The notes: generated by a model not told the origin, from the sequence alone. A DNA stretch of 64,000 nucleotides from Clavibacter michiganensis (GCF_016907085.1 NZ_JAFBBJ010000001.1:1984001-2048000); one strand, 5' to 3'. Positions 8,343-17,329 are shown, numbered from the stretch's first letter. Made by a program: numbers and translations.

Positions 8343-8912
8343 TCAGAGCGCCTTGAGCATGCGCGTGTTGCCGAGGGTGTTCGGCTTCACGCGCGAGAGG
8401 TCGAGGAACTCGGCGATGCCCTCGTCGTGCGAGCGGAGCATCTCGTAGTAGATCTCCTGCGCGATGATCGACTCCGCCACCTCGTGGTACCCGTGGCGGG
8501 AGAAGAAGCCGACCTCGAAGGTCAGGCAGAACAGGCGGCTGAGGCCGAGCTCGCGGGCGTCGTCCTCGAGGCGCTCGAGGATCGCGTGGCCGACGCCGGT
8601 GCCGCGCGTGTGCGGGGCGGCCGCGAGGGTGCGGATCTCGCCGAGGTCCTCCCACATCACGTGCAGGGCGCCGCAGCCGACGACCTCGCCGGACGCGTCG
8701 ACCGCGACCCGGAACTCCTGCACGTTCTCGTAGAGCACCACGAGGTCCTTGCCGAGGAGGATGCCCTCCATCACGAGCGGCTCGACGAGCTGCTGGATGC
8801 GCGGCACGTCGCCGGTGCGCGCGCGTCGCACGCGGATGCCGGCTGCGGGCTCCACGGACTCGGCGGTGACTGGCTCTGCGCTCACGGTGACGACCCTCTC
8901 GATCCGCGGCAC
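8343..8912 (-). CDS. argA: amino-acid N-acetyltransferase (N-acetylglutamate synthase, GNAT type)
   Basis: Acetyl-CoA-dependent N-acetylation of glutamate, first step of arginine synthesis; in actinobacteria this can be a stand-alone GNAT domain. 189 aa. The sequence carries the block VVGCGALHVMWEDLGEIRTL, the acetyl-CoA loop AAAPHTRGTGVGHAIL, LTFEVGFFSRHGY, and the tail EFLDLSRVKPNTLGNTRML, all closely like mycobacterial ArgA (Rv2747) as I remember it. No kinase-like domain. TAGGCT at 8934-8939 would start transcription about 15 nt before GTG 8912; a second GTG a few codons in is possible. The first 25 residues are poorly conserved. Confidence 0.85.
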   Translation of the reverse strand: MPRIERVVTVSAEPVTAESVEPAAGIRVRRARTGDVPRIQQLVEPLVMEGILLGKDLVVLYENVQEFRVAVDASGEVVGCGALHVMWEDLGEIRTLAAAPHTRGTGVGHAILERLEDDARELGLSRLFCLTFEVGFFSRHGYHEVAESIIAQEIYYEMLRSHDEGIAEFLDLSRVKPNTLGNTRMLKAL

Positions 8913-8936
8913 GGGCGCCCGGATCAGGTGTCCAGC

Positions 8937-9197
8937 CTAGCGACGAGCGTCCCCCGCGTCCGGGGCGGCCGGCTCGGCGCCGGGCAGCTCGGCGCCGCGG
9001 GTGAGCCGCGCGATCATCCGCGGCGCGATCCACACGATCGCCACCACGCCGACCACCGCGCGCAGCCCGGCGAACACGAGCACCCACCAGCCGACCCCGT
9101 CGCCGCCGACGATGAGCGCGATCCCGATGACGACGAGCGCGGCGTCCGCGACGAACGGCACGCGCAGCCAGAACATGAGGCGGCGGACGGGATCCAT
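8937..9197 (-). CDS. small membrane protein downstream of sensor kinase
   Basis: 86 aa starting MDPVRRLMFWLRVPFVADAA, with two predicted membrane helices (about 15-37 and 41-60) and a Pro/Ala-rich tail. ATG 9197 lies one base past the kinase stop, so it is the third gene of the regulator-kinase run. Unknown function; possibly an accessory membrane protein of the two-component system. Confidence 0.65.
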   Translation of the reverse strand: MDPVRRLMFWLRVPFVADAALVVIGIALIVGGDGVGWWVLVFAGLRAVVGVVAIVWIAPRMIARLTRGAELPGAEPAAPDAGDARR

Positions 9198-9198
9198 G

Positions 9199-10875
9199 TC
9201 AGCTGCCGCCGACCGGCCCCGGACGATCCGCAACGGGTGCGCCCGACGGCGGCGCCCAGCGATCGGACGCGGATCCCGCGGGCGCGCCCGACTCGGAGCG
9301 CGAATCCACCGCGCGCCGCGCCACCGGCAGCCGCACCCCGAACACGGTGCGTCCCGGCTCCGACTCGACCCAGACCGCGCCGTGGTGCGCCGACACGATC
9401 GCCTGCGCGATCGCGAGGCCGAGGCCCGTGCCGCCGGTGGAGCGCGCGCGGGATCCGTCGCCGCGCACGAAGCGCTCGAACAGGGAGGCCTGCAGATCGG
9501 GCGGGATGCCGGGGCCGTCGTCGGTCACGCGGATGACGGCGTGCGCATCCGGCCCCGCGCCCTCGACCGCGAGCGACGCGACGACGCGCGTCCCCGCCGG
9601 CGTGTGCGTGCGGGCGTTCGCGAGCAGGTTGACGACCACCTGGCGGAGCCGGGCGTCGTCGCCGGGGACGGTCACGGAGTCCTCGGGCAGGTCGAGGTCC
9701 CAGTCGTGATCCGGGCCCGCGGCGCTCGCGTCGCCGACCGTGTCGAGGAGGATGCGCGTGAGGTCGACCGGATCCGACTCGAGCTCGCGCCCCTCGTCGA
9801 GCCGCGCGAGGAGCAGGAGGTCCTCGACGATCGTGGTCATGCGCACCGACTCCGACTCGATGCGCGACAGCGAGTGCGTCACGTCCTCGGGCAGCTGGTG
9901 GGGCCCGCGACGCGTGAGCTCGGCGTAGCCGCGGATGGAGGCGAGCGGCGTGCGCAGCTCGTGGCTCGCGTCCGACACGAATCGCCGCACCTTCGCCTCG
10001 CTCGCCTGCCGCGATGACAGCGCCGCGGAGACGTGCCCGAGCAGGCCGTTGAGCGCGGCGCCCACGCGGCCGACCTCGGTGCGCTCGTCGGTGTCGGATG
10101 CGGGCACGCGCGCCTCGAGCGCGACGTCGCCGCGGTCCAGCTCGAGCGCGGCCACGTGGGTCGCCGTGTCGACGACCCGGTCCAGCGGCCGCAGCGCGCG
10201 GCGCACGATGACGGCGCCGAGCACCGCGGCGAGGGCCAGCGTGAGGGCGGCGACCACCGTGATCACGACGATGAGCTGCTCGACCACGTCGTCGGCGGGC
10301 TTCATCGGCAGGCCGGTGACGAGGGTCGCGCCGGTGGCCGCGGTGTCACCGACGAGCCGATAGCGGCCGAGCGCGCCGCCGAGGTCGACCGTGCGGGGGA
10401 TCCCGTCGGTGGGCACGCTCCGCAGCTGCTGGCTCTGCACCTGCGTCAGCTCCACCGCGCCCGCGCCGCCCGGCTCGCCCTCTGCCGCATCGCGGTCGGC
10501 GATGTAGCCGCCCGAGACCACGCCGTCGACGATGGTCGCGCTGATCGTGCCGACCTGCTGCCCGAACGCGCCGAGCCCGCCGGGAGGGGCGCCGGGGAAG
10601 CTGCCGTACTGATCCGCGTCCCGGTCGATGAGGTTCGAGGAGCGCGCCGCGGTGGCCTGCAGCTGCTGGTCGACCTGCTGCACGAGCGACGCCCGCAGCG
10701 CGAGGATGCTCACCGTGCCGATGAGGATGCTCGCGAGCGCCAGCAGCCCCACCACGCTGAGCACGAGGCGGCGACGGAGGGTCATGCCGCGCGCGGCGGC
10801 GGTGAGCCGGGCCCGCAGCGGTGTGGCGCGCAGCGGCGTCGTGCCCGGCGGCGTGGCGGCCTGCGGCTGGGTCAC
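9199..10875 (-). CDS. two-component sensor histidine kinase
   Basis: 558-aa membrane kinase of the actinobacterial TcrY/PrrB-like class. A Pro/Ala/Thr N-terminus is followed by a helix near 33-56, an extracytoplasmic sensor region (about 57-205), a second helix (about 206-232), HAMP, the H-box SDASHELRTPLASIRGY (His near 305), N-box VVNLLANARTHTP, and G-boxes DDGPGIP and GTGLGLAIAQ. The GTG at 10875 overlaps the regulator's stop (GTGA). The C-terminal 40 residues are Pro/Ser/Ala-rich. Signal unknown. Confidence 0.93.
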   Translation of the reverse strand: MTQPQAATPPGTTPLRATPLRARLTAAARGMTLRRRLVLSVVGLLALASILIGTVSILALRASLVQQVDQQLQATAARSSNLIDRDADQYGSFPGAPPGGLGAFGQQVGTISATIVDGVVSGGYIADRDAAEGEPGGAGAVELTQVQSQQLRSVPTDGIPRTVDLGGALGRYRLVGDTAATGATLVTGLPMKPADDVVEQLIVVITVVAALTLALAAVLGAVIVRRALRPLDRVVDTATHVAALELDRGDVALEARVPASDTDERTEVGRVGAALNGLLGHVSAALSSRQASEAKVRRFVSDASHELRTPLASIRGYAELTRRGPHQLPEDVTHSLSRIESESVRMTTIVEDLLLLARLDEGRELESDPVDLTRILLDTVGDASAAGPDHDWDLDLPEDSVTVPGDDARLRQVVVNLLANARTHTPAGTRVVASLAVEGAGPDAHAVIRVTDDGPGIPPDLQASLFERFVRGDGSRARSTGGTGLGLAIAQAIVSAHHGAVWVESEPGRTVFGVRLPVARRAVDSRSESGAPAGSASDRWAPPSGAPVADRPGPVGGS

Positions 10876-11645
10876 TCCGCGGCCTTGAGCATGTAGCCGC
10901 TGCCGCGCACCGTGTGGATCATCGGGTTCCGCCCGGCATCGATCTTGCGGCGCAGGTAGGAGATGTAGATCTCGACCACGCTCGACTTGCCGCCGAAGTC
11001 GTAGCTCCACACCCGGTCGAGGATCTGCAGCTTGCTCAGCACGCGGCGCGGGTTCCGCATCAGGTAGCGCAGCAGCTCGAACTCGGTGGCGGTGAGCTCG
11101 ATGGGGTCGCCGGCGCGCGCGACCTCGTGGCTGTCCTCGTCGAGCGTGAGGTCGCCGACGCGGATCACCGGGTCGACGCTGTCGCTCACCACGAGCGTCG
11201 AGCGGCGGATGAGGCCGCGCAGCCGGGCCACGACCTCCTCCAGGCTGAACGGCTTCGTCACGTAGTCGTCGCCGCCCGCGGTGAGGCCGGCGAGCCGGTC
11301 GTCGAGCGAGTCCTTCGCGGTGAGGAAGAGGACGGGGATGTCCTCGGCGTCGGCCCGCAGCCGTGACAGCACCTGGAGCCCGTCGAGGTCGGGCAGCATG
11401 ATGTCGAGCACCACGGCGTCGGGCTTGAACTCGCGCGCGGCGGCGAGCGCCTGGTGCCCGTTCTCGGCCGTGCGGATCTGCCAGCCCTCGTAGCGCAGCG
11501 CCATCTGGAGCAGGTCGGTGAGGGACGCCTCGTCGTCGACGACGAGCACCCGGATGGGCGATCCGTCGGCGCGCGTGAGGCGGGGCTGCGGGGCGGCGGC
11601 GGGCTGGAAGCCGGAGGGCGGGGTGGTGGTCACGGGATCCATCAT
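10872..11645 (-). CDS. OmpR-family response regulator
   Basis: 257 aa. After a 30-residue unstructured start, the receiver domain begins IRVLVVDDEA; the phospho-acceptor is Asp81 in VVLDIMLPDLDG and the conserved Lys is in YVTKPFSLEE. C-terminal winged-helix DNA-binding domain ending HTVRGSGYMLK. Tandem ATGs at 11645 and 11642 make the exact start uncertain. First gene of the regulator-kinase-membrane protein operon. Closest in style to mycobacterial TcrX/TrcR regulators; regulon not evident. Confidence 0.93.
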   Translation of the reverse strand: MMDPVTTTPPSGFQPAAAPQPRLTRADGSPIRVLVVDDEASLTDLLQMALRYEGWQIRTAENGHQALAAAREFKPDAVVLDIMLPDLDGLQVLSRLRADAEDIPVLFLTAKDSLDDRLAGLTAGGDDYVTKPFSLEEVVARLRGLIRRSTLVVSDSVDPVIRVGDLTLDEDSHEVARAGDPIELTATEFELLRYLMRNPRRVLSKLQILDRVWSYDFGGKSSVVEIYISYLRRKIDAGRNPMIHTVRGSGYMLKAAE

Positions 11646-11704
11646 GCGGATGTTCCTATGAAGCGGCCATGAGGCGGCCATGGGCCGGCTTCCGCTGTAG
11701 CGGA

Positions 11705-12502
11705 TCAGGACAGGATCAGCGCCCCGCTGCGCAGGCCCTCCGCGATGAGGGCGTACAGGACGAGCGCGATCAAGATCGCGCCGATGATCCACGAGCTCAC
11801 GTCCACGTCGCCGAGCTCCGGGTCCACGCGGCGCTCGAGCCGCCGTGCGGCACGCGCCCCGTAGGCGCACCCGATGCAGATGACCACGAGCGTCCCGACC
11901 ACGGCGATGCCCGTCCAGCGCGCGAGCGCCGCCGCCGGTCCGCCCACCAGCGCGACCACCCACACCGCCAGGAGGCCCAGGCCGAAGACGACCCCGAGGA
12001 TCCACCCCACGGCCTTCAGTCCCTCCTCCGCCACCGCCACCGACAGCTCCCGCGCCAAGTCCTCGACGACGTGCGGATGGGGCCCCGGCAGCCGGTAGCG
12101 CGCGGCCTTCCGCTCGCGGCGCGTCATCCGGGCGGGGTCGGCGAAGTGCGCGCGGTGATCGGTGATCGCCGGAGCGAGCGCCTCGAGTTCCTCCGGCAGC
12201 GCGGTATCCGGCGGCAGCGCCAGGAAGGCCGGGATCTCGTGATCCCCAATCCCCGAGTGCGCGATCATCCGGGCCAGCCGATTGCGCTCGACCTCCGTCG
12301 TCCAGCCGGGGACGACGATGCCCCACCGACCGGCCTGGTCAGGCGCGATGAGCTCACGGTACAGCTCGGCGAGGGCGAGTCGGGCGGCCCCGTCCGTGGG
12401 ATCCGCGCGCACCCGCTCCTTGAGGAGGGCGAGCGCGTCCGTCCGACGGTCGTCGGCCCAGAGGAGGCGGGCACGGGTCAGGGCGTCGGGATCGTCGGGC
12501 AC
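11705..12502 (-). CDS. TPR-like N-terminus plus four-helix membrane protein
   Basis: 265 aa. Residues 1-55 (PDALTRARLLWADDRRTDAL ... ARLALAELYRE) look like one tetratricopeptide-type helical repeat pair, followed by a middle soluble region and a C-terminal block with three or four membrane helices (about 160-185, 190-210, 230-255). The N-terminus resembles actinobacterial DUF6584-type proteins; that is memory, not a search. GTG start at 12502, no clear ribosome site. Function unknown. Confidence 0.7.
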   Translation of the reverse strand: MPDDPDALTRARLLWADDRRTDALALLKERVRADPTDGAARLALAELYRELIAPDQAGRWGIVVPGWTTEVERNRLARMIAHSGIGDHEIPAFLALPPDTALPEELEALAPAITDHRAHFADPARMTRRERKAARYRLPGPHPHVVEDLARELSVAVAEEGLKAVGWILGVVFGLGLLAVWVVALVGGPAAALARWTGIAVVGTLVVICIGCAYGARAARRLERRVDPELGDVDVSSWIIGAILIALVLYALIAEGLRSGALILS

Positions 12503-12777
12503 CGGCCGATGCTGCCAGGTCCACGCTCACGGCGAGCGGGCAGCGCACGGGCGGAACCAGTGCGGACCGCCGCGTCGAGCACGCGCCTTCAGGAGCCGAT
12601 GCGCGCTGCCGCGTCAGACCCGCGCCGTCGGACCGGTCCGCCGAACGCTCCTGGACGACGACGAACCCGGCGCGTGGTGCGCCGGGCCCGTCCCTTGGCA
12701 CGGATCCCGCCAAGTGGAGCGCCGATCAGGTGCGCTGGATTTGAGGTCAGGCAGGCCCCTATGGCACTTATCGCTGT
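12503..12777. other. non-coding spacer with decayed terminator copy
   Basis: No convincing gene. 12653-12692 holds a degenerate copy of the terC terminator (36 of 40 bases identical to 14104-14143); beyond it the base composition falls toward the lower-GC gene. Confidence 0.5.
12653..12692. repeat. left copy of 40-bp direct repeat (terminator-like)
   Basis: Matches 14104-14143 at 36 of 40 positions in the same orientation. The hairpin potential is spoiled by mismatches in the left arm. Together with the right copy it brackets the lower-GC gene 12778-14043. Confidence 0.75.
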
Positions 12778-14043
12778 CTAGTCATCTTCGACAACCTCCC
12801 ACTCTCCAACACTGAATGTTCCTATGTGGGCCTTAAGGGTCGTCGGAAGCGGCTTGACCACACCTTGAGCCTCAAACAACTCGACTTGCATACCTACCAT
12901 GCCGCTCCCCTCAGTGACGACGTCTCTAAGACGTATGGCACCGTCTTGACAGCCTTGACCGGTTCCGTAGAGCGCAAGGCGGCCCGCAACCCTCGTACCC
13001 CAAAAATCGAACTGTTTTGCTTTTGTCCCCGAGCCGATTTCAATACGAAGCTCAGCCGAGTCTGCTACGTATCCGTTACCGAAAACAAATCTCGGAAAAT
13101 CCTCGGCCGTGCTTTCTTGCGGAGTTTCCGTCAGCCACAATTTTGCACCGGGCTCGATGTGGGCATCCCAAGCAAAAATGGTCGCGCCTTTGCCCCTCAC
13201 GCCTAATCTTAGATTGTCCGAGATGCGCGTCGAGCGAAGACTAAGACGAGATTTTACGCGACATTGCTCAAATTCAAATTCACCCACAATGCGAGCGTCG
13301 TCTAGAATAAACTCCTTAAAAACACACTGCCGGAAGCTAAATCTTGGGAGAGACGCTCCGGACAAGTCAAATCGCATACCGCTCCAAAGGCCCTGGCCTC
13401 GAGCATTAGGCGTCGTGTGCGCCGCGATCTGAGTCAGCACGGCTCGACGCAGAACCGCCTCCCTCGCCCGGCCGTCTGGATCAGAAGGTTCGGGGAGACG
13501 CAAATACGCGCATAGAACATCTATGCACTCTTGACGCTGCTCCGCCCAGTCATCAGCCAATCTGGACAGGGCATAGATGCCGGCGAAGCGCACGGACTCC
13601 TTTTCGTGACCCAGCTGCTCCGCCGCACTTTTATACCGGTCGGCGAGCTGTGCGTCATCTTCTCGAGTACTAGCAGCCTCTTGCACTCTCTGTTTTCGAT
13701 ATGAGTACACGATAGCAAACACGCCGGCGAACACGCCGGCAGTAGTTACCGCGGAGCGCACAATGTCGTATAAATCAGCAGTCTCGATGGAGTCAATCGC
13801 CGGATCAAAAAGCGAGATATCGTTACCAGCTAAGCGCCCATACGCAACGAAGATACCCCACAGCAAGGCCGTCGCCAGGGCGAATACTATTACCAAACTC
13901 AATAGGAAGGGAGGCAGCTTCAGCGATTCCTTTCCTCCACCGGCTCGCTGCGCTTTGTCACTAGCTTTTGCTTGCATCTTTCTTCTAACAAATTGCATCC
14001 GACGACTCCATTCCAACAATGCAAGCCTAGCCCCGATTTTCAT
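12778..14043 (-). CDS. pentapeptide-repeat-like membrane protein, lower GC
   Basis: 421 aa. Two hydrophobic helices (about 44-70 and 90-115), then a motif block typical of actinobacterial pentapeptide-type proteins (SAAEQLGHEKESVRFAGIYA ... LSRLADDW, CIDVLCAYLRLP), then a region of irregular beta-helix-like strands (FDLSGASLPRFSFRQCVFKE ... FEFEQCRVKSRLSLRSTRIS). Role unknown. Base composition is much lower in GC than all neighbours, with Lys/Asn/Ile codons rare elsewhere here and no GGATCC in the gene. Start uncertain: ATGs at 14043, 13998 and near 13977. Probably transferred; flanked by repeats of the terC terminator. Confidence 0.8.
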   Translation of the reverse strand: MKIGARLALLEWSRRMQFVRRKMQAKASDKAQRAGGGKESLKLPPFLLSLVIVFALATALLWGIFVAYGRLAGNDISLFDPAIDSIETADLYDIVRSAVTTAGVFAGVFAIVYSYRKQRVQEAASTREDDAQLADRYKSAAEQLGHEKESVRFAGIYALSRLADDWAEQRQECIDVLCAYLRLPEPSDPDGRAREAVLRRAVLTQIAAHTTPNARGQGLWSGMRFDLSGASLPRFSFRQCVFKEFILDDARIVGEFEFEQCRVKSRLSLRSTRISDNLRLGVRGKGATIFAWDAHIEPGAKLWLTETPQESTAEDFPRFVFGNGYVADSAELRIEIGSGTKAKQFDFWGTRVAGRLALYGTGQGCQDGAIRLRDVVTEGSGMVGMQVELFEAQGVVKPLPTTLKAHIGTFSVGEWEVVEDD

Positions 14044-14103
14044 CGCTGATTGAAGCGCAACTGCCCACCGGCCTCAAGCCCCACCTGCCTAAGCGTCATT
14101 TGC

Positions 14104-14143
14104 GGACGATGACGGGCCCGGCGCATGGTGCGCCGGGCCCGTC
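14104..14143. repeat. right copy of 40-bp direct repeat
   Basis: Intact copy of the repeat at 12653-12692 (four mismatches). It contains the terC terminator. Confidence 0.75.
14111..14143 (-). terminator. terC terminator
   Basis: Perfect 15-bp stem (GACGGGCCCGGCGCA / TGCGCCGGGCCCGTC) with a TGG loop, 21 nt past the terC stop. Confidence 0.75.
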
Positions 14144-14163
14144 GTGTCGTGCGGGTGCGGGAG

Positions 14164-15192
14164 CTAGTGCTTGTCCTCCGTCGCGCGCGTGACGGTCTCG
14201 CCGTCGACGCTCGCGCGGTCCTTCTTCTGCTTGTCGCCGCGGGTCTTCGCGAGGCTCGCGACGGTGGCGACCGTGATGGTCGCGCCGATGAAGAGGAGCG
14301 AGAACCAGATCGGGATCTCGGGCGCCCACAGCATCGGCTCGCCGCCGTTGATGAAGGGCAGCTCGTTGACGTGCATCGCGTGCAGCACGAGCTTGAGGCC
14401 GATGAACGCGAGGATCACCGCGAGGCCCTGCGACAGGTACACGAGGCGCTCGAGCAGCCCGCCGATGAGGAAGTACAGCTGGCGGAGGCCCATCAGCGCG
14501 AAGGCGTTCGCGGTGAACACGATGTACGCCTCGTTCGTGAGGCCGTAGATCGCGGGGATCGAGTCGAGCGCGAACACCAGGTCGACGAAGCCGATCGCGA
14601 TGACGCAGAGCAGCAGCGGCGTGACGAAGCGCTTGCCGTCGATCTTGGTGGTGAAGCGGTCGCCGACGAACTCGTCGTGGACGGGGAGGATCCGGCGGGC
14701 GATGCGCACGAACATGTTGTCCGCCGCGTTGCCGCCGTGGTCGCCCTTCAGCTGCTGGTACGCGAGCACGAACAGCAGCGCGCCGAAGATGTAGAAGACC
14801 CAGGAGAAGTTCTCGATGAGGGCGGCGCCGAGCGCGATGAAGCCGGCGCGCATGATCAGCGCGATGACGATGCCGATCATCAGCACCTTCTGCTGGTACT
14901 TCCGGGGCACGGCGAACCCGGTCATGATCAGCAGGAACACGAACAGGTTGTCGATCGACAGGGCCTTCTCGGTGAGGTAGCCGGCGAAGTACTCGCCGCC
15001 GTAGCCCCAGCCGCTCGTGAAGCCGATGCCGACGCCGAAGATCAGGGCGAGGCCGATGTAGAAGGCCGACCAGCGGGCGGACTCGCCGATGGTGGGCTCG
15101 TGCGGCTTGCGCACGTGGGTGAAGAACTCGTAGACGAAGAACGCGATGGTGACCGCGATCGTGATGAGCCAGGTGGTCGTGGTGATGTTCAC
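14164..15192 (-). CDS. TerC/Alx-family integral membrane protein
   Basis: 342 aa, about nine membrane helices. Family features: acidic membrane residues in LTEKALSIDNLFVFLLIMT and FVDLVFALDSIPAIYGLT, and FIGLKLVLHA. TerC/Alx proteins export Mn2+ (and are linked to tellurite resistance and metalation of secreted enzymes); substrate here is inferred. GTG start with GGAGA ten bases upstream. The roughly 100-nt leader has short hairpins but I could not match it to the yybP-ykoY manganese riboswitch. Monocistronic with its own terminator. Confidence 0.92.
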   Translation of the reverse strand: MNITTTTWLITIAVTIAFFVYEFFTHVRKPHEPTIGESARWSAFYIGLALIFGVGIGFTSGWGYGGEYFAGYLTEKALSIDNLFVFLLIMTGFAVPRKYQQKVLMIGIVIALIMRAGFIALGAALIENFSWVFYIFGALLFVLAYQQLKGDHGGNAADNMFVRIARRILPVHDEFVGDRFTTKIDGKRFVTPLLLCVIAIGFVDLVFALDSIPAIYGLTNEAYIVFTANAFALMGLRQLYFLIGGLLERLVYLSQGLAVILAFIGLKLVLHAMHVNELPFINGGEPMLWAPEIPIWFSLLFIGATITVATVASLAKTRGDKQKKDRASVDGETVTRATEDKH

Positions 15193-15329
15193 GGGGGTCT
15201 CCGGTGATGAGGCCGACGGGAATCGGAACGGCTAGGTGGCGCGCGGACGCCCCCATGATCCCATGCAGGATCTCCCCATACCGGGGAAATGCCTGCGCCT
15301 ACGCTCCGCGGATCGTGCGCCCCGCCGGG

Positions 15330-16268
15330 TCAGGTCAGGCTCGGCGCCTCGAACGGGTACGCGACGTAGGCGAACCGGCGCGAGTCGGGCGCCCAGCTCG
15401 TGACGTTGATGGTGCCCTGGCCGCCGGGGAACGCCGCGAGGTCGCGCGTGCGGTGGCTCTGCCGGTCGATGACGCGGAGGATCACGTCGTGGTCGGCCGG
15501 ATGCCCGAGCGTGCCGGGCGGGAAGCTGAGGTAGACGATGTGCTCGCCGTCCGGTGACGGGTGCGGGAACCAGTTGACGCGCTCGTCGGCGGTGAACTGG
15601 TGCGTGTCGGAGCCGTCGATGCGCATCGTGAACAGCTGCGCGTGGCCCGGCAGGTCGGATCCGCGCTCGGAGTTGAAGTAGAGCCAGCCGCCGTCGGGCG
15701 AGAACTCGGCACCGTCGTCGGGGAAGCCGTCGTCGGTGAGCTGCGTCGTGGGGCCGCCGTCCACGGGCACGAGGTGGATGTTCGTGGTCCACTCGCCGCG
15801 CGCGTCGAGCTGGCCGCCGATGACGCTGAGCGTCGAGCCGTCGGGCGAGACGCCGTGCAGGTAGTTCTTGAAGCCGAGCGCCGGATCCCGGTCGGCCGTG
15901 ATCCGCCGCCCCTCGCCGCCCGCGCCGTCGTTCCAGAGCACGCTGTACAGGTGGCCGTCGCGGCCGGAGACGTACACGTGCGCGCCGTCGGGCGAGAAGA
16001 CGTGGTCGTTGTTGATGGGCGGCACGCCGCCGAGGTCGACCGCATGGAAGTCGACCGCGGGCTCGGGGAGGTCCGGATCCGGCTCCTCGGCGAGAGGCGC
16101 CGGCAGCCGCCAGAGCCCGCCCTCCGCGTTGACGACGAGCCAGCGTCCGTCGGGCGTCCAGTTCGGCGCCTCGATGTGCAGCACGGCCGACTCGGCGACC
16201 ATGCGCTCGGCGCCCGTCTCCACGTCGACGACGAGGAGGCGGGCCAGCTGGCCGTCGCGCAGCGTCAC
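15330..16268 (-). CDS. TolB/WD40-like beta-propeller protein
   Basis: 312 aa, cytosolic. Repeated blade motifs WTPDGRWL, FSPDGAHVYV, VSPDGSTL, FSPDGGWLYF, PSPDGEHIVY, WAPDSRRFAYV indicate a six-bladed TolB-type propeller without a peptidase domain. No signal peptide. Starts at GTG 16268, overlapping the isomerase stop (GTGA), so it is co-translated with the sugar isomerase and may be a lactonase-like or sugar-binding accessory; that is inference. Confidence 0.82.
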   Translation of the reverse strand: MTLRDGQLARLLVVDVETGAERMVAESAVLHIEAPNWTPDGRWLVVNAEGGLWRLPAPLAEEPDPDLPEPAVDFHAVDLGGVPPINNDHVFSPDGAHVYVSGRDGHLYSVLWNDGAGGEGRRITADRDPALGFKNYLHGVSPDGSTLSVIGGQLDARGEWTTNIHLVPVDGGPTTQLTDDGFPDDGAEFSPDGGWLYFNSERGSDLPGHAQLFTMRIDGSDTHQFTADERVNWFPHPSPDGEHIVYLSFPPGTLGHPADHDVILRVIDRQSHRTRDLAAFPGGQGTINVTSWAPDSRRFAYVAYPFEAPSLT

Positions 16269-17329
16269 GCGGTGGATCCGGCGGTGCCGTCGGCAGGGGC
16301 GGCTCCCTGCGCGTCGTCGCGGTTGTTGGCGAACGCCGAGTCGAAGAGGCTGTCCGGCGTCGGCCAGAGGAGGGAGCGCACCTGCGCGAGGGCGTCGGGG
16401 GCTCCGTGCATGCGGTCCATCCCCGCATCCTCCCACTCGACCGAGACGGGTCCGTCGTAGCCGATGCTGCGGAGCGCCCGGAAGGCGCGCTCGAAGGGCA
16501 CGTCACCGTGGCCGACCGAGACGAAGTCCCAGCCGCGGCGCGGGTGGCCCCACGGGAGGTGGGAGCCGAGGCGGCCGCCGCGGCCGTCCGACGTGACCCG
16601 GGTGTCCTTGGCGTGCACGTGGTAGATCCGGTCGGCGAAGTCGAGGAGGAAGCCCACCGGGTCGATGCCCTGCCACATCATGTGGCTCGGATCCCAGTTG
16701 AGGCCGAAGCCCGGGCGGTGCCCGATGGCCTCGAGCGTGCGGCGGGTGGTCCAGTGGTCGTAGGCGATCTCGCTCGGGTGCACCTCGAGCGCGTACTGCA
16801 CGCCCGCGTCGTCGAACACGTCGATGATCGGGTTCCAGCGGTCGGCGAAGTCCTGGTAGCCGGCGTCGATGACCGACTCGGGCACGGGCGGGAACATGGC
16901 GACGTACGGCCAGATGCGGGATCCGGTGAATCCGGTCACGCGCGTGACCCCGAGCCCCGCGGCCGCCTTCGCCGTCAGCTTCAGCTCCTGCGCCGCGCGC
17001 TGGCGCACGCCCTCGGCCTGGCCGTCGCCCCATACCTTGGAGCGCAGGATCGCCTGGTGCCGGAAGTCGATGGGGTCGTCGCACACGGCCTGGCCGGTGA
17101 GGTGCTGCGAGAGGGCGTGCACCTGGAGGCCGTGGCGCTCGAGGATCTCGAGGCGACCGCGGAGGTAGGCCGGGTCCTCGGCCGCGCGCCACACGTCGAG
17201 GTGCTCGGCGGAGCAGGCGATCTCGAGGGCGTCGAACCCCCAGCCGCTCGCGAGCCGGGCCACCTCCTCCAGCGGCAGGTCGGCCCACTGGCCGGTGAAG
17301 AGCGCTACGGGCGTGGTGATCTGGGGCAT
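16265..17329 (-). CDS. sugar phosphate isomerase/epimerase (xylose isomerase-like TIM barrel)
   Basis: 354 aa, AP-endonuclease-2/IolE-like TIM barrel. Metal-ligand type residues are visible in ALEVHPSEIAYD (Glu), NWDPSHMMWQ (Asp, His), VHAKDTRV (His) and VSVEWEDAGMDR (Glu). Likely isomerises or epimerises a sugar or inositol derivative; substrate unknown. The ATG at 17329 is preceded by GAGAGGGAACC; a TAGCGT -10 lies near 17390. First gene of a two-gene unit with the propeller protein. Confidence 0.88.
   Translation of the reverse strand: MPQITTPVALFTGQWADLPLEEVARLASGWGFDALEIACSAEHLDVWRAAEDPAYLRGRLEILERHGLQVHALSQHLTGQAVCDDPIDFRHQAILRSKVWGDGQAEGVRQRAAQELKLTAKAAAGLGVTRVTGFTGSRIWPYVAMFPPVPESVIDAGYQDFADRWNPIIDVFDDAGVQYALEVHPSEIAYDHWTTRRTLEAIGHRPGFGLNWDPSHMMWQGIDPVGFLLDFADRIYHVHAKDTRVTSDGRGGRLGSHLPWGHPRRGWDFVSVGHGDVPFERAFRALRSIGYDGPVSVEWEDAGMDRMHGAPDALAQVRSLLWPTPDSLFDSAFANNRDDAQGAAPADGTAGSTA

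Noticed and set aside
12826..13432. Plus-strand frames opposite the lower-GC gene
   Set aside because: They lie antisense to a well-structured 421-aa protein and have no features of their own.
15193..15330. Possible yybP-ykoY (manganese) riboswitch in the terC leader
   Set aside because: TerC genes often have one, and the leader has a small hairpin (CCCC-GGTAT-GGGG) followed by GGGGAG, but I could not find the conserved two-loop core. A covariance-model search would decide.
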